A DNA stretch of 64,000 nucleotides, taken from contig NZ_JAJNAL010000017.1 in NCBI RefSeq assembly GCF_022271405.1, forward strand, positions 1-64,000. The letters run 5' to 3'. This DNA comes from Rhodopseudomonas infernalis (GTDB lineage: Bacteria; Pseudomonadota; Alphaproteobacteria; Rhizobiales; Xanthobacteraceae). The notes beneath the pieces are model-generated. The model worked only from the letters and a program-made list of their open reading frames with translations. It was not told the origin of the DNA and did no database searches. The position numbers and the translations under genes are program-made. Shown in pieces: positions 25,708 through 33,354 of the stretch (the stretch's first letter is position 1; the number at the start of each line of letters is the position of its first letter).

Positions 25708-27012
25708 ATGCGCAACGAGACGATTGCGATCCACGCCGGCTACGATCCCGATCCGACCACCAAGGCCGTCGCGGTCCCGATCTATCAGACGGCCTCCTAC
25801 GCATTCGACAGCGCCGATCACGGCGCCGCGCTGTTCAATCTCGAAACCGAAGGCTATCGCTACTCGCGGATCGCCAATCCGACCAGCGCGGTGCTGGAGA
25901 AAAGGGTCGCAGAACTGGAAGGCGGCGTCGGCGCGCTGGCGGTGGCGACCGGGCAGGCAGCGCTGCATTACTCCTTCGTCAACGTCGCCGATCATGGCGG
26001 CAACATCGTTTCGGTGCCGCAGCTCTACGGCACGACGCATACGCTGCTCGCGCACATCCTGCCGCGGCAGGGCATCACCGGCCGGTTTGCGGAGAGCGAT
26101 CAGCCGGAGGCGATCGAGCGGCTGATCGATGATGACACCCGCGCAGTGTTCTGCGAGACCATCGGCAATCCGGCCGGCAATGTCTGCGATATCGAGCGGA
26201 TCGCCGAGGTCGCGCATCGCCACGGCGTGCCGCTGATCGTCGACAACACGGTGGCGACGCCGATCCTGCTCAAGCCGATCGATTACGGCGCCGATATCGT
26301 GGTGCACTCGCTCACCAAGTTCCTCGGCGGCCACGGCACCACGCTGGGCGGCATCATCGTCGACAGCGGCCGGTTCGACTGGGCGGCGCAGCCGAAGCGT
26401 TTTCCGGCGTTCAATCAGCCGGATCATTCGTATCACGGCATGGTGTATGCCGAGCGGTTCGGGCCGACCGCCTATATCGAACGCGCGCGCAGCATCTATC
26501 AGCGCACGATGGGCTCGGTGCTGTCGCCGTTCAACGCCTTCCTGCTGCTGCAGGGCATCGAAACCGTGGCGCTGCGGATGGAGCGGCACGTCGAGAATGC
26601 CCGTAAGGTCGCCGAATTCCTCAAGGGCGACCCGCGCGTCGCCTGGGTGAACTACACCGGCTTCCCCGACAGTCCGTATTATCCGCTGGTGCAGAAGTAT
26701 CTCGACGGCCAGGCGTCGTCGCTGTTCACCTTCGGCATCAAGGGCGGGATGGAGGCCGGCAAGGCCTTCTACGACGCCCTCAAGCTGATCACCCGCCTGG
26801 TCAATATCGGCGACGCCAAGTCGCTGGCCTGCCACCCGGCGTCGACGACGCATCGTCAGATGTCGGTGGAGCAGCAACGCGTTGCCGGCGTGCTGCCGGA
26901 GACCATTCGGCTGTCGATCGGCATCGAGCACATCTCCGACATTCTGGCCGATCTCGATCAGGCGCTGGCCGCGGCGAGCGGTCAGCAGCCGCGCCTCCTC
27001 GCCGCCGAATAG
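25708..27012 (+). CDS. O-acetylhomoserine sulfhydrylase
   Basis: This 434-residue Cys/Met-metabolism PLP enzyme has the PLP lysine at residue 204 in HSLTKFLGGHGTTLGG and the family segments YSRIANPTSAVLE and HPASTTHRQM. It matches O-acetylhomoserine aminocarboxypropyltransferases, which replace the O-acyl group of homoserine with sulfide or another thiol to give homocysteine or an analogue. GGAGGTG lies before the ATG. The MetA-like acyltransferase follows after 13 bp, forming an activation and sulfhydrylation pair. Confidence 0.93.
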   Translation: MRNETIAIHAGYDPDPTTKAVAVPIYQTASYAFDSADHGAALFNLETEGYRYSRIANPTSAVLEKRVAELEGGVGALAVATGQAALHYSFVNVADHGGNIVSVPQLYGTTHTLLAHILPRQGITGRFAESDQPEAIERLIDDDTRAVFCETIGNPAGNVCDIERIAEVAHRHGVPLIVDNTVATPILLKPIDYGADIVVHSLTKFLGGHGTTLGGIIVDSGRFDWAAQPKRFPAFNQPDHSYHGMVYAERFGPTAYIERARSIYQRTMGSVLSPFNAFLLLQGIETVALRMERHVENARKVAEFLKGDPRVAWVNYTGFPDSPYYPLVQKYLDGQASSLFTFGIKGGMEAGKAFYDALKLITRLVNIGDAKSLACHPASTTHRQMSVEQQRVAGVLPETIRLSIGIEHISDILADLDQALAAASGQQPRLLAAE

Positions 27013-27025
27013 CAGGCGGGGCAGC

Positions 27026-28021
27026 ATGACCCTGCTGTTCGACAACATCGACCTGGCCCATGAGGCTTCGCTGGTTCCGGTCGGCGCATCCGACGCCGCG
27101 GCGAGTCTCGGTCCGCAGCCGGGCCGCCGCGTGTTGGAGATCGGCCTCGTCAACAACATGAGCGATGCGGCGCTGCGCGCGACCGAACGGCAGTTCCAGC
27201 GGCTGCTTCGCTTCGGCTCGGGGGATCAGCCGGTGCGGCTGCATTGCTTCGCGCTGCCCTCGGTGCCGCGCGCGGCCGCGACCCGTCACCGCATCGCCAG
27301 CCTCTACACCGATCTCGCCGGACTCGATCACCTTCGGCTCGACGGCCTGATCGTCACCGGCGCGGAGCCGCGCGCAGGCTCGCTGCGCGAGGAACCGTAC
27401 TGGGACGAGATGCGGGCGCTGGTCGACTGGGCGGCCGCCAACACGCGCTCGACGATCTGGTCTTGCCTGGCCGCGCACGCCGCGGTGCTGCATCTCGACG
27501 GCATCGAACGGCAGCGGCTGCGGCGCAAATGTTCAGGCGTCTATGGCTGCGCGCGGCAGGGCGACGACCCGCTGCTGGCCGATCTGCCCGCGCAGGCGCG
27601 CGTGCCGCATTCGCGGCTTAACGATCTTCCCGCCGAGAAGCTGAGCGCGGCCGGCTACACCGTGCTGACCCAGGCCGAAGGCGCCGGCGTCGATATCTTC
27701 ACCCGCGACGCCAGCAGCCGTTTCGTGTTCTTCCAGGGCCATCCCGAGTACGATCCGGCCTCGTTGCAGCGGGAATATCTGCGCGACATCGGCCGCTACC
27801 TGGTCGGCGAACGGGACGACTACCCGGACGTTCCGGTCGATTACTTCGACGCCGGCACCGAGCTGGCGCTGCAGGCCTTTCGCGCGGAAGCCGAAGCCGT
27901 CCGCGATCCGGCCCTGATCGCCAAGCTGCCGGCTTTGGCGATGCGCGACGGCATGGCCGCCGCAATCGAAGCCACCGCCGCCGCGCTGTTCCGCAACTGG
28001 CTGACAAGCCTCGCACAGTAA
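27026..28021 (+). CDS. MetA-like homoserine O-acyltransferase
   Basis: This 331-residue member of the homoserine trans-succinylase/acetylase fold has the nucleophile Cys147 (WSCLAAHA) and the QGHPEYD pair (His239, Glu241), matching MetA Cys142/His235/Glu237. The loop that sets acyl specificity, GAPLG in E. coli or GAPVE in acetyl-using enzymes, is GAEPR here, so it belongs to a divergent subfamily. The ATG at 27026 opens the conserved part, 13 bp after the sulfhydrylase stop. The acyl donor and the homoserine-like acceptor are not settled by sequence. Confidence 0.85.
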   Translation: MTLLFDNIDLAHEASLVPVGASDAAASLGPQPGRRVLEIGLVNNMSDAALRATERQFQRLLRFGSGDQPVRLHCFALPSVPRAAATRHRIASLYTDLAGLDHLRLDGLIVTGAEPRAGSLREEPYWDEMRALVDWAAANTRSTIWSCLAAHAAVLHLDGIERQRLRRKCSGVYGCARQGDDPLLADLPAQARVPHSRLNDLPAEKLSAAGYTVLTQAEGAGVDIFTRDASSRFVFFQGHPEYDPASLQREYLRDIGRYLVGERDDYPDVPVDYFDAGTELALQAFRAEAEAVRDPALIAKLPALAMRDGMAAAIEATAAALFRNWLTSLAQ

Positions 28022-28076
28022 CAGGGCGGCGCGAGCGCTGCTGAGGCCTTCTGCGTTCCAGACGCTGGACCATCCC

Positions 28077-28166
28077 CGTCATGCCCGGCCTTGTGCCGGG
28101 CATCCACGCCTTGCTGCAGGAAATGCGTCAAAGGCGTGGATGGCCGGGACAAGCCCGGCCATGACG
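28077..28166. repeat. GTCATGCCCGG-type palindrome
   Basis: Arms CGTCATGCCCGGC and GCCCGGCCATGACG, with internal complementary GGCGTGGAT/ATCCACGCC segments. It shares these elements, in rearranged order, with the palindrome at 4645-4736. It lies between the converging MetA-like and flippase genes. Confidence 0.75.
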
Positions 28167-28228
28167 AGCGTCGTGAACGATTGAGAATCTAGAGTGATCG
28201 TTCGTCAAGACACCTGAAAGAGCGCGCC

Positions 28229-29581
28229 TCACTCCGGGCGCAGCGAGACCGGGTCGCGGCGCAGGCGTGTCAGCAGGCGGAGCACCGAGCCGTCGATGCC
28301 CGCCATGCTCTTGGCGGCGCCGCGGAGCAGCAGCGCCAGGGTGACGAACGAGATGGTGGTGGCGGCCACCGCGCCGGTGATGCCGAACATCGGGATCAGC
28401 ACGAAGAAGCCGACCGCGCGCATCAGGAAGGTGCCGCCGACGATCGTCAGATAGGTGCCCTCGTGCCCGGTCAGCATCAGAATCGAACCCGACGGACCGG
28501 CGGCCGCGACCGCCGCGGTTCCGATCGTCAGCAGCGCCAGCGCGCCGTAATACGGCACGTAGTCCGCGTTGAAGGCGAGCAGGATCCAATGTCCGCCGCC
28601 GATCACGACGACGAGGCCGGCCGTGACGATCGCCAGCGTGATCAGGGCGACGGAGTCGAGCAGGCTGTCGAGCTGCCGATATTGCCGATTGTAGTACAGA
28701 TTGGGGAAGTGCCGGGTCGAGAAGATGTAGACCGCACCGGTCGCGGTCGCGAACGCGTTGGCGATCCGGGTGGTCACGAAGTAGGCGCCCGCGATCGTCG
28801 GGCTCATCAGATAGCCGATGATGACGACGTCGGCATATTGATTGGCGGCTTCGAGGCCGCTGGAGATCCACAATTTGGTGGAGCGCGCGATCCAGGTGCC
28901 GAACTCGAAGCGCGAGCCGGATTGGCCGATTTCCGGAAACTGCGCGCGCACCCGCCGGCGCAGCAGCGTCATCTGGATGATCACGGTGATGCTCGAGGCC
29001 GCCGCCATGCACAGGAAGATGCGGTAGATCTCGATCGGGAAGCCGAGCACGTAGCACACGGCCAGATACGCCATCGGACACAGCGCCACCGGCAGATAGG
29101 TGAGCCCGTCGCCGACCCAGACGCCGACGGCGCCGCGGGCGAGATGCGCCGAGGTCAGCATCAGCGAGTAGCAGATCAGATACAGCGTCGCCGCCACCGT
29201 CAGGGCAGCGTCGTGCTGTGCCAGGAACCAGACGAAGAACGGCAGACCGACCAGGATGACGCCGGCGAGCGACGCCAGCGCCGTAAACGTCATCGCGCCC
29301 TTCAGCGTCTGCTGGTCTCCGGCCGAGCTGAATTCGCTCCACGACCGGGTGATGAAGATCTGCTGGCCCAGCGTGGCGACGACGCTGAGCAGGCCGGCGG
29401 CGCTGAACAGCATCGAGTAGGTGCCGAAATCGTGACCGCTCAGCATCCGCGCGGCCAGCGTCACCAGGCCCAGATTGGCGATCGTGATTCCGACGCGCAA
29501 CGCGAACGCGCCCGACATGGCGCGGACGGCGACGTTGTGGCGGAGACCAATCAATCTGGCGGTGGGGAAGCTGAACTTCAC
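28229..29581 (-). CDS. Wzx-type polysaccharide flippase
   Basis: This 450-residue polytopic protein of the MATE/MVF superfamily (polysaccharide biosynthesis protein) has about 12-14 membrane spans. It should move lipid-linked repeat units across the inner membrane in Wzx/Wzy-dependent synthesis. The reading frame opens with GTG at 29581, without a strong binding site; an internal ATG 21 codons later is an alternative. It is the first gene of the exopolysaccharide locus and is divergent from the VanZ-like gene. Confidence 0.88.
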   Translation of the reverse strand: MKFSFPTARLIGLRHNVAVRAMSGAFALRVGITIANLGLVTLAARMLSGHDFGTYSMLFSAAGLLSVVATLGQQIFITRSWSEFSSAGDQQTLKGAMTFTALASLAGVILVGLPFFVWFLAQHDAALTVAATLYLICYSLMLTSAHLARGAVGVWVGDGLTYLPVALCPMAYLAVCYVLGFPIEIYRIFLCMAAASSITVIIQMTLLRRRVRAQFPEIGQSGSRFEFGTWIARSTKLWISSGLEAANQYADVVIIGYLMSPTIAGAYFVTTRIANAFATATGAVYIFSTRHFPNLYYNRQYRQLDSLLDSVALITLAIVTAGLVVVIGGGHWILLAFNADYVPYYGALALLTIGTAAVAAAGPSGSILMLTGHEGTYLTIVGGTFLMRAVGFFVLIPMFGITGAVAATTISFVTLALLLRGAAKSMAGIDGSVLRLLTRLRRDPVSLRPE

Positions 29582-29833
29582 TTATTGAACCTGGCCGGAG
29601 CGAAACTGTCGGATGGTGACGACACGCGCATCGCCTTTTCGTCTCCGATCTGCCGCAACACGGATGTGGCAACGGAGCACTGGCATCGATACGCAATCTA
29701 CTCTAATTGAAGCGACTTCGATGGCATGCAAATCGATAATTGCGTGTAGGGTAAAGAGCCTCGGTATTCGTTTGCAGAGAACCCCGCGACGTGTGCCCGG
29801 TTAACCATACCCGTACGAGCGGACGAGGTGTGG

Positions 29834-30193
29834 ATGGATCAGCTCCCGGCGAGATACGAGACGCTGCTGCGCATCGCGGCGTGGCTGTGTCTCGGGTTCA
29901 TCGCGATGGCGACGCTCAGTCCGCTCGGGCTGCGGCCGACGACCGGATGGTCACCGTCGATCGAGCGGTTTCTTGCCTTCGCCTTGGTCGGCGGCCTGTT
30001 TGCGGCGGCCTATCCGCGCTACATCGTGTTCGCCGCGCTGGTCGTGCTCGGCGGAGCTGCGTTGTTCGAAATTCTGCAGGTTTTCACGCCATCGCGGCAC
30101 GGCCGATTGTTCGACGCCGCCGTTAAATTCTCCGGCGGGACGTTCGGATTGATCGCGGGCTGGCTGTTCGTGCGCTTGCTGCCGCGACGCTGA
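29834..30193 (+). CDS. VanZ-like small membrane protein
   Basis: This 119-residue protein has about four hydrophobic segments and the VanZ-like signature ERFLAFALVGGLFAAAYP and EILQVFTPSRHGRLFDAAVKFSGG. VanZ-family proteins often accompany surface polysaccharide genes, with no defined biochemical role. It could start at the ATG at 29834 or a GTG at 29828. It converges with the GINT1-like gene, 16 bp away. Confidence 0.82.
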   Translation: MDQLPARYETLLRIAAWLCLGFIAMATLSPLGLRPTTGWSPSIERFLAFALVGGLFAAAYPRYIVFAALVVLGGAALFEILQVFTPSRHGRLFDAAVKFSGGTFGLIAGWLFVRLLPRR

Positions 30194-30209
30194 CGTCGTC
30201 CGCTGTCTT

Positions 30210-31730
30210 TCAACGGCTGTCTGCGGCGGCTGGTGCGCCGAGTTTGTCGGGCAGTCGAAGCCCCTCGATCCGCGGCTGAATGATGGTGCCGTCGATCAGC
30301 TCGAGCCGGCCGCAGCGGTTCAGCGTGTGCAGTTTGCGCCCAGGCCAGCGCGGACCCGGGGAGACGGTGTGATGCACCGTCTGGGCGAACCGGGTCGGCG
30401 ACAACTCGGTGATCTCCGCGAGTCCCAGCGCACCGCCGTAACCGCGGGTGCAGTCCTGAACCGGCCGCCAAAGCCGACCGCCATGGTGCACAAATTGGCC
30501 GGCCGGGCGGGCGCTGGCGCGATCGACCAGCACCGGCCGCTGCGCATGCGGCAGCCACGGCCCGAATAGATTGTCGGCATGATAGATGGACAGCGTATCC
30601 GAATAACCGCCGGCGCCGTCACGCGTCGCACCGAACATGTAGTGCCAGCCGTCGTGTTCCACGATCGTGGCGTCGGCGAACTCGACGCCGGACAACAGCG
30701 TCGCGTGGCGCTCCCAGCGACGCGGGAACTCGACGCATCGGTAGATCGTCACCTCGTGCTGCGTGCTGCTCTCCGGGATCATCCAGAGTTGGTCGTCGTG
30801 GACGATCAGGAACGGATAGGAGAGGTGCCAGGGCTCGTCGAGCACGGGGATCGCTTCGCCGATCGGGCCGCTCTCGCCGAACTCGATCGCCGAGATGAAG
30901 CCCTTGCCGACGCGATGATCGAGCTCCTCGAAGAACACGAAGGTGCGGCCCTTCCAGGTGATCGGAAACGGATCGGCGTAGAAGCGGTTCGCCGGGCTCG
31001 GCACTGCGCGCCAGCTCGGGCCGGACAGATCGCCGGACGTCCAGATGCCGGCGTCATCAGTGTGGCGCCAGCCGATGCGCCAATGCGGTGAGTAGCAGCA
31101 CAGCCGATAGACCCGTCGCGCGATGCACTCTGCGAGGCCGCGCAGCACGAAAGCCGCCGGCGCGCGCGGGCTGCGCGGATGCGGCGCGGGATGCGGCAAT
31201 GCCGGCCGCGGGCCGCTGTCGATCACGCCCTTCAGCAGCGTCGCGGTGCGGGCCATCACGGTTTCGATCGCGCCCCCCAGGCCGTCGGCGGCTTCGCCGG
31301 AGGGTTTGCCCGACCACGCGATCGCGTCGCTCATTTCGTCGGCAATGTCGATGCGTGGCAGATCGCCGGCCACGATTGCGGCGATCGCGGCATCTTCGCC
31401 GGCGGCGCCGTCATACAGCGGGCGTAGATAGTGCAGATAGGTGTGAGCTGGATCGCGCGGCATCGCGGTGAAGTCCACCACGATGTCGGCGGCCTGCAGC
31501 GCCGGCCGGCTGGCCTGGGCAAAGTCGGTGTCGGCGTCGGCCCCGCAGCTTCGGCCGCGCCGCATCAGCATGCGCTCGAGTTCGAGCAGCGATTCGAGCC
31601 CGGCGGCACGTTCCGCCTCGGTGCGCACCCAGGCGATCTGAACCGCGTGCGGGCCGCCGCCCAGCAGCGCCATCACATGCCGCATCCAGCGGCGCGGTCT
31701 TTGAGCGTCGAAGCGGAGCTCGACGATCAT
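30210..31730 (-). CDS. GINT1-like putative glycosyl/formyl transferase
   Basis: This 506-residue protein has an N-terminal region, about 1-180, that resembles a formyltransferase-like fold with little sequence signature. From about residue 200 it is a five-bladed-propeller (GH43-like) domain related to the N-terminal part of plant glucosamine inositolphosphorylceramide transferase (RFYADPFPITWKGRTFVFFE; HLSYPFLIVHDDQLWMIPES; PAGQFVHHGGRLWRPVQD). The ATG overlaps the glycosyltransferase stop by 4 nt; a long open frame upstream is that gene's shadow. It probably transfers or modifies a sugar in exopolysaccharide; the substrate is unknown. Confidence 0.75.
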   Translation of the reverse strand: MIVELRFDAQRPRRWMRHVMALLGGGPHAVQIAWVRTEAERAAGLESLLELERMLMRRGRSCGADADTDFAQASRPALQAADIVVDFTAMPRDPAHTYLHYLRPLYDGAAGEDAAIAAIVAGDLPRIDIADEMSDAIAWSGKPSGEAADGLGGAIETVMARTATLLKGVIDSGPRPALPHPAPHPRSPRAPAAFVLRGLAECIARRVYRLCCYSPHWRIGWRHTDDAGIWTSGDLSGPSWRAVPSPANRFYADPFPITWKGRTFVFFEELDHRVGKGFISAIEFGESGPIGEAIPVLDEPWHLSYPFLIVHDDQLWMIPESSTQHEVTIYRCVEFPRRWERHATLLSGVEFADATIVEHDGWHYMFGATRDGAGGYSDTLSIYHADNLFGPWLPHAQRPVLVDRASARPAGQFVHHGGRLWRPVQDCTRGYGGALGLAEITELSPTRFAQTVHHTVSPGPRWPGRKLHTLNRCGRLELIDGTIIQPRIEGLRLPDKLGAPAAADSR

Positions 31731-32929
31731 TGCGCGGGCTCCGGCCCGCCGGGACCGATCGCCTGCTCGATGATGCGGACATATTCGTCGACCATCGCGT
31801 CGACCGAGTAGAGCGTCTTCAGGCCGTCGCCGGCCCGGCGAAGCTGCGCGCCGAGTGCCGGATCGCCGACCACGCTGGCGATCGCTGCGCCGAGCGCGGT
31901 CGGATCCGACGCGTCGACCAGCACCGCTGCGGGCTCGCCCTGATACGCCAGCACCTCGCGCAGCACCGGCAGGTCGTTGGCGACCACCGGCACGCCCGCA
32001 TGGGCGGCCTCGACCGCCGCCAGCCCGAAGGTTTCGGCCAGCGACGGGAACACGAAGACGTCGAGACAGGCGAGGAAGTTCGCGACCTGCTCGGGCGAGA
32101 TCTCGCCGACGAAATGCACGCGGTCGGCGACGCCGAGTTCGGCAGCGAGCTGGCGCAGCCGCGCCTCGTCGGGGCCCTGTCCGGCGAGCGCGAGGCGCCA
32201 ATCCGGATACAGCGGCAGCACGCGCAGCGCGGCATCGAGTTGCTTCAGCGGATGCAGCCGCGCCACCGAGCCGAGCAGGGTCGCGTCCGGCGGCAGGCCG
32301 AAGTGACGCCGGGCCTCGGCTTTCGACAGCGTCGGCCGCTTCTGATCGAAGCCGTGCGGCACATGGGTCAGCCGCTTGCGATAGCCGGCCGGATAGCGCG
32401 AGTAGTCGCGCAGCATGTCGTGCGAGTTGACGGTGATCCGCCGGAAAATTCCGAGCTGTCCCATCACGCGGTCGACCGCTTGCAGCCAGGCCGGCATCGT
32501 CAGCCGCGCCGACACCTGGTTGGCGATCACTGGGGCCGGGCCGGCGAGGCGGGCGATGCCGCCGCCAATCGCGTTGCCGTAGTGCTGGAAGGTGAGGATC
32601 ACGTCGGGGCGCAGCGCCCGCAGCCTGCGGTGCAGCACGCCGAGAAAGCGCAGGAACGACAGCGGATCGCCCGGCCGCCGCGGCGCGCAATAGCTGGTCT
32701 GCGGCGGCTCGTCGAACGAGCGCGACTGGCGGAAGAAGAACAAATTGTGGACGTCATAGCCCCGCGCCGCGAGCCCGGCGCCGACCAGCCGCGAGATTTC
32801 CTGCGCGCCGGCGTTCTCTGCCTGGGTTTGCACCAGCAACACGCGCGCCCGCTTCGCCGCGCCCGCAGGCTCGGCGCGAGGCTCCAGCACGTCGATCGTT
32901 TCGGCGCGAGGCTGAGGTTCGTTGGTCAT
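31727..32929 (-). CDS. GT4-family glycosyltransferase
   Basis: This 400-residue glycosyltransferase has an N-terminal domain starting ARVLLVQTQAENAGAQEISR and a C-terminal Rossmann domain with GSVARLHPLKQLDAAL, FVFPSLAETFGLAAVEAAHAG and the nucleotide-sugar EX7E-type segment. It adds a sugar from a nucleotide donor to the lipid-linked repeat. The ATG at 32929 is preferred to a TTG at 32947; neither has a clear ribosome site. It is coupled to the GINT1-like gene and divergent from the co-polymerase gene, 425 bp away. Confidence 0.9.
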   Translation of the reverse strand: MTNEPQPRAETIDVLEPRAEPAGAAKRARVLLVQTQAENAGAQEISRLVGAGLAARGYDVHNLFFFRQSRSFDEPPQTSYCAPRRPGDPLSFLRFLGVLHRRLRALRPDVILTFQHYGNAIGGGIARLAGPAPVIANQVSARLTMPAWLQAVDRVMGQLGIFRRITVNSHDMLRDYSRYPAGYRKRLTHVPHGFDQKRPTLSKAEARRHFGLPPDATLLGSVARLHPLKQLDAALRVLPLYPDWRLALAGQGPDEARLRQLAAELGVADRVHFVGEISPEQVANFLACLDVFVFPSLAETFGLAAVEAAHAGVPVVANDLPVLREVLAYQGEPAAVLVDASDPTALGAAIASVVGDPALGAQLRRAGDGLKTLYSVDAMVDEYVRIIEQAIGPGGPEPAQ

Positions 32930-33354
32930 TGACGATGTCGTGGACAAAAGGACTTCCCGAGTCTCGGCTGAACATCGGAATGCGCTAGCCGAAGGTTAAT
33001 CAACGATTAAATATCCGTGTATCTGGTTTACACCAATCCGTGGCACTGCGGGTGAAGTTCCACCTCGTGCGGTTAATCGGATTCCGGCGACTGTACTCGC
33101 CGCCGCTTGGTCCACGAAGGCCCCACATCCATCACGGGTCGCAGCCGTTCGCGCAGCAGCCGTAACGCCCGATTAACCGTAGTTCTTTACTTTGTAGTGA
33201 GTATGCAGGGCGGCTTGGGCGCGGCCGAATAGTTCGGCGGTGTCGCGGCGAGGTCAATAGGCATCGAGACCGTTGCGGCACGAGGCCGCGCTTACACCCA
33301 TTGGCCGCAGCGGCTAATCATCGGATTCGTAGATCCAGCGAGTTGTAAAGTATC
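32930..33354. promoter_or_regulatory. Divergent control region of exopolysaccharide genes
   Basis: There is no gene in these 425 bp, which are more A/T-rich than their surroundings. GGTTAATC occurs three times: 32994-33001, inside CGGTTAATCGG at 33070-33080, and inverted as CCGATTAACCG at 33169-33179. The last two are perfect 11-bp inverted copies about 99 bp apart. This suggests binding sites for a regulator controlling both divergent units; the protein is unknown. Confidence 0.45.

Noticed and set aside
13878-28021. Rhizobitoxine (rtx) gene cluster
   Set aside because: An O-acetylhomoserine sulfhydrylase is present, but not the RtxA-type fused aminotransferase/sulfhydrylase nor an RtxC-type desaturase.
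30210-32690. An 826-residue single protein fusing the GINT1-like region with upstream sequence
   Set aside because: The upstream third is glycosyltransferase DNA read in another frame. The ATG at 31730 in a 4-nt overlap with the glycosyltransferase stop is the natural start.
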